A stretch of 64,000 bases of DNA from Kineosporia rhizophila (GTDB lineage: Bacteria > Actinomycetota > Actinomycetes > Actinomycetales > Kineosporiaceae). Below are positions 61,628 to 64,000 of this stretch, in pieces (position 1 is the first letter of the stretch; the number at the start of each line of letters is the position of its first letter). The notes under the pieces are model-generated. The model did no database searches. It had not been told where the DNA came from and worked only from the letters and a program-made list of their open reading frames with translations. Position numbers and translations under genes: made by a program. The stretch spans positions 1 to 64,000 of the forward strand of contig NZ_JAJSOH010000036.1 of assembly GCF_021277265.1 (NCBI RefSeq), given 5' to 3'.

Positions 61628-62680
61628 TCAGGCGGCCTCTCGCTGACCCTCCGCGACCCGGTTGACCGTGATCCAGTCGTCGATCTGCCGCCACCACTCG
61701 TACAACCAGGCGATCCGCTGCTCCCGGCCGCCCGGCACGCTCCCGGCAGGCACCTGCCACCACCGCATCTTCAGGTCCACCGCCACCGGCAGTGCACCCC
61801 AGATGTCGGTGACCGTGAGCAGGTGGTCGGTACCGGTGTGAGCTACCCAGACCACGTCTGCCTCGGGCGCGTTGTCGAGCACGGCCAGCACACCGGCCGG
61901 CCGTGGGGGCAGCACGTAGCGCATCGCCTCGGCCTTGGCCGCCTCGGCCATCAGCCCCCGGCGGCGCAATTTGGCGATGGCCCGGGCGCGGCGGCGGGCC
62001 GTGAAGTTGCCGCCCTCAGGGAAGAGGACCAGCGCGTCGTTGCCGTCGAGCTTGCGGGCCAGCTCTCCGATCAGCTGCTCCGCGTCGGGACCCTTCTCCG
62101 GGTCGACCGTGGCCTTGCCCGGGGCGCCGGAGCGGATGAAGCGGGTGGGCAGCCGGTTGAGCACGATGTCGATCGCCGGATCCCACTGCATGGTGTCTTT
62201 CAGAACGATCCGCGGCTCCCGGTCGTACCAGTTCATCAGAGCGTGGACCAGGAGGAACGAGTCGCCCGGGCCGGCGTGCCGGCAGAACACGATCAGCGGT
62301 TTGTCGCGGTAGGCCTCCAGTTCCGGGCCGTCGACCCGGACCTGCACGTGCAGCGCGTGATTGACCAGCCAGAAGATCCAGCGCAGGAAGGCACGGACGC
62401 AGACGTAGTGCCGCCGCTCGTGCTTCGGCTCCCGCACCCGCCGGCCGAAACCGCAGGCCACCCACAGGTAACCGAGCACCACCAGGGCTACGCCCTCGGC
62501 CGCGAGATAGCCGGTGACCAGAACGGTGAGCCGGTAGGGACGGCCTCGCTGGCCGGGGATCAGCAAGCCGATCAGCGCGGCGAGCAGCAGCGTGGCCGGA
62601 GCGGTGACGACCGCGAATACGCTGATCACCAGCATGAGCGGGAGCAGGACGAGACGCCGTACCCAGTAGGGGGGAAGCAT
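61628..62680 (-). CDS. Lysophospholipid/1-acyl-glycerol-phosphate acyltransferase-like protein
   Basis: PlsC-type acyltransferase of 350 aa. Two or three N-terminal helices (LLPLMLVISVFAVVTAPATL and following) anchor it; the catalytic HxxxxD is His135-Asp140 in CRHAGPGDSFLL, and the glycerophosphate-binding motif reads LVLFPEGGNFTARRR. It probably acylates a lysophospholipid at the inner membrane. ATG 62680 is 2 nt after the patatin stop, so the two are coupled and may remodel membrane lipids together: one removes and one adds acyl chains. Confidence 0.88.
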   Translation of the reverse strand: MLPPYWVRRLVLLPLMLVISVFAVVTAPATLLLAALIGLLIPGQRGRPYRLTVLVTGYLAAEGVALVVLGYLWVACGFGRRVREPKHERRHYVCVRAFLRWIFWLVNHALHVQVRVDGPELEAYRDKPLIVFCRHAGPGDSFLLVHALMNWYDREPRIVLKDTMQWDPAIDIVLNRLPTRFIRSGAPGKATVDPEKGPDAEQLIGELARKLDGNDALVLFPEGGNFTARRRARAIAKLRRRGLMAEAAKAEAMRYVLPPRPAGVLAVLDNAPEADVVWVAHTGTDHLLTVTDIWGALPVAVDLKMRWWQVPAGSVPGGREQRIAWLYEWWRQIDDWITVNRVAEGQREAA

Positions 62681-62682
62681 GG

Positions 62683-63513
62683 TCAGGCCCGCCCTCCGGC
62701 CGGAAGCGATTCCAGGTAGGCACGGGAGGCCTGGTAGGCCTCTTCGATGCGCATACGCACCTTCTGCGTGTTGCGGTAGCGCAGGTTGGCGCTGGGCGCC
62801 TGGACCGATCCGGCGGGCATGACCCGCACCGCCACCCCCTCGGGCACGGCGGCCATGTCTGCGGCGAACCGGTGCCGGCGGGCGATCTCGAACGCCACCG
62901 TGGCGACCTCCCAGGGACGGGAGGGCACCCGCAGGGGCTGCTCGATCCGCCCGACGTGCAGCACGAAGATCTCGGTGGCCCCGAGTTCGACCGCGCGGCC
63001 CACCGGCAGGCTGTTGACCAGGCCGCCGTCGAGGTAGTGCTCGCCGTTGACCTGCACAGGCCCGAACATGCCGGGAACGGCGCAGGAGGCGGCCACCGCG
63101 GTGGCCACCGGCCCACTGGTGAACCAGGTCTCCGCGGCCCGCTCGATGCTGGCCGCGCAGCACTGGAACGGCACGGCCAGCTGCTCGATGTCGACCGGGC
63201 CCAGCCGCCGCTCGATCAGCGCCCGTAGGGGCTCGATCGAGTGCAGGTGGGTGCCGGTGCTGGCCGCCACCCGCAGCCGCTGCAGCGGGCCGGAGAACAG
63301 CTCCCGCCCGCCCAGCGACTCCCAGGTGGCCACCAGCTCACCCACGCAGTCGAGGGTCGGATCGGCCGCCAGCACGGCGCCGTTGATCGCGCCGACGCTG
63401 GTGCCGAGGACGAGGTCGGGACGGTGCCCGGCCTCCATCACGGCGCGGAGCATGCCTACCTCACTGGCCCCCAGCATGCCCCCGCCGCCGAACACGAATG
63501 CGGTCTTGCCCAT
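62683..63513 (-). CDS. Patatin-like phospholipase family protein
   Basis: Ser-Asp dyad lipid hydrolase of 276 aa. The oxyanion loop is FGGGGMLGASEVG (residues 8-20), nucleophile Ser39 in LGTSVGAING, and Asp162 in HYLDGGLVNS; all key positions are present. RssA-like bacterial patatins release fatty acids from phospholipids. ATG 63513; it is followed directly by the acyltransferase gene, an arrangement that suggests phospholipid turnover. The PIN protein gene lies 58 nt upstream on the same strand. Confidence 0.92.
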   Translation of the reverse strand: MGKTAFVFGGGGMLGASEVGMLRAVMEAGHRPDLVLGTSVGAINGAVLAADPTLDCVGELVATWESLGGRELFSGPLQRLRVAASTGTHLHSIEPLRALIERRLGPVDIEQLAVPFQCCAASIERAAETWFTSGPVATAVAASCAVPGMFGPVQVNGEHYLDGGLVNSLPVGRAVELGATEIFVLHVGRIEQPLRVPSRPWEVATVAFEIARRHRFAADMAAVPEGVAVRVMPAGSVQAPSANLRYRNTQKVRMRIEEAYQASRAYLESLPAGGRA

Positions 63514-63571
63514 CGCTGCCTGCTACTCCCCTCGGGGGCACTCCGAACGCCGCGACCGTACGCCATCCGGA

Positions 63572-63988
63572 CTATTCCAGCGCCCCCAGGGCAGAGACCG
63601 GGTGCTGCTCGAGCTCACAGATCTCGCCGAGCAGGGTGAAGGCCGGATGGTGGTGGAGCACCGCGAGCTGGTGCTCCAGCGCGGTGGCTGCCACCAGCAG
63701 GTCACGCGGCCGTACCCCGGACCCGGCCAGGCGCCCGACCCGGGCCTGCAGGCGCAGGGCCCGCTCGCCCACCGCCGTCTCGAACGGCACGGAACTGTAG
63801 GCCTGCCGACGGTCGGCCCGCATCTTGCGGTAGGCCTGCGCCGTGGCGGCGGTGGCCAGCGCCTCCAGGTCGAGCAGCGGGCAGGTGTAGAGCAGCCCGG
63901 CGCTGAGCATCGGCAGCAGCCTGGACGCCACCTCCTTCTGGTGCGCGAGGCCGAGCGCACTGCTGTCGAGAAGCCAGCCGACGTTCAT
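63572..63988 (-). CDS. PIN domain protein (VapC-type ribonuclease candidate)
   Basis: PIN-fold protein of 138 aa. Acidic residues Asp8 (WLLDSSALG), Glu42 (LLDLEALATA) and Asp96 (RPRDLLVAATALEH) correspond to the first three catalytic positions. The usual fourth acid in the final HxDxDF-like segment is replaced: LHHHPAFTLL has no Asp. Such proteins are usually VapC toxins that cut RNA. The upstream neighbour, where an antitoxin would be, lies beyond the window end, so whether it is paired cannot be told. Confidence 0.83.
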   Translation of the reverse strand: MNVGWLLDSSALGLAHQKEVASRLLPMLSAGLLYTCPLLDLEALATAATAQAYRKMRADRRQAYSSVPFETAVGERALRLQARVGRLAGSGVRPRDLLVAATALEHQLAVLHHHPAFTLLGEICELEQHPVSALGALE

Positions 63989-64000
63989 CGTTGCCCCCTG

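Overview
The window is a dense, roughly 70% GC chromosomal segment of an actinomycete. Pointers are the near-universal G/C third codon positions, an F420-dependent oxidoreductase, DUF3072, DUF485-ActP and DUF5317 genes, a HelD-type helicase, three transmembrane Ser/Thr kinases, and many GTG starts with 4-nt stop/start overlaps. A chemoreceptor and two GGDEF-EAL proteins suggest a motile organism with c-di-GMP signalling. A Kineosporiaceae-like genus is only a guess. I see no phage, insertion sequence, CRISPR array, tRNA or rRNA; this looks like core and shell chromosome.

Layout. 0-8 kb: a truncated chemoreceptor, F420 oxidoreductase, YbdK-like ligase, DUF3072, a LmeA-like membrane-anchored protein, a first GGDEF-EAL protein and a non-heme haloperoxidase-type hydrolase. 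8-14.3 kb: an alpha-glucoside uptake operon (GH13, lipoprotein SBP, two permeases, no ATPase) under a LacI repressor with matching TTGC/GCAA operators. 14.3-17.6 kb: DUF5317, a second GGDEF-EAL protein and a 32-residue membrane peptide. 17.9-20.6 kb: znuA-C behind a Zur box. 20.7-28.4 kb: DUF4230, aminotransferase, CYTH-CHAD, RNase HI and a membrane-spanning alpha/beta hydrolase. 28.6-33.3 kb: Ada/AlkA repair protein, PEP-mutase-family enzyme and GntR regulator, interrupted by two repeat tracts. 33.3-39.3 kb: two sodium:solute symporters with small partner proteins and a LytS/LytTR two-component system. 39.4-41.4 kb: an isolated trpBA pair. 41.6-50.8 kb: ECF-type sigma factor, three Ser/Thr kinases, a lipoprotein and a PAP2 enzyme. 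50.8-56.3 kb: ilvA and an ABC exporter with its own sensor kinase and regulator. 56.2-64 kb: FMN reductase, acyltransferase 3, HelD helicase, a long repeat tract, acyltransferase plus patatin, and a PIN protein.

How parts work together. Several small circuits can be read from the DNA. The LacI operator lies between the -35 and -10 of the glucoside operon. The Zur box explains zinc control of znuABC. A pair of 11-bp direct repeats 21 bp apart, the spacing LytTR proteins use, lies upstream of DUF485-actP together with a CRP/GlxR-like palindrome, which suggests that the neighbouring LytS/LytTR pair controls carboxylate uptake. trpBA has a consensus-like promoter whose spacer is occupied by a palindrome repeated 22 bp upstream, and it should give a leaderless mRNA.

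The least ordinary material is the set of minisatellite-like tracts (30.3-30.8, 31.95-32.3 and 60.85-61.4 kb), the in-frame Ala-rich repeat extension upstream of alkA, the collagen-like linker of one Ser/Thr kinase, and two proteins of unclear function: the 32-residue peptide and the membrane hydrolase. I did not find a convincing wholly new multi-gene defence or biosynthetic system.
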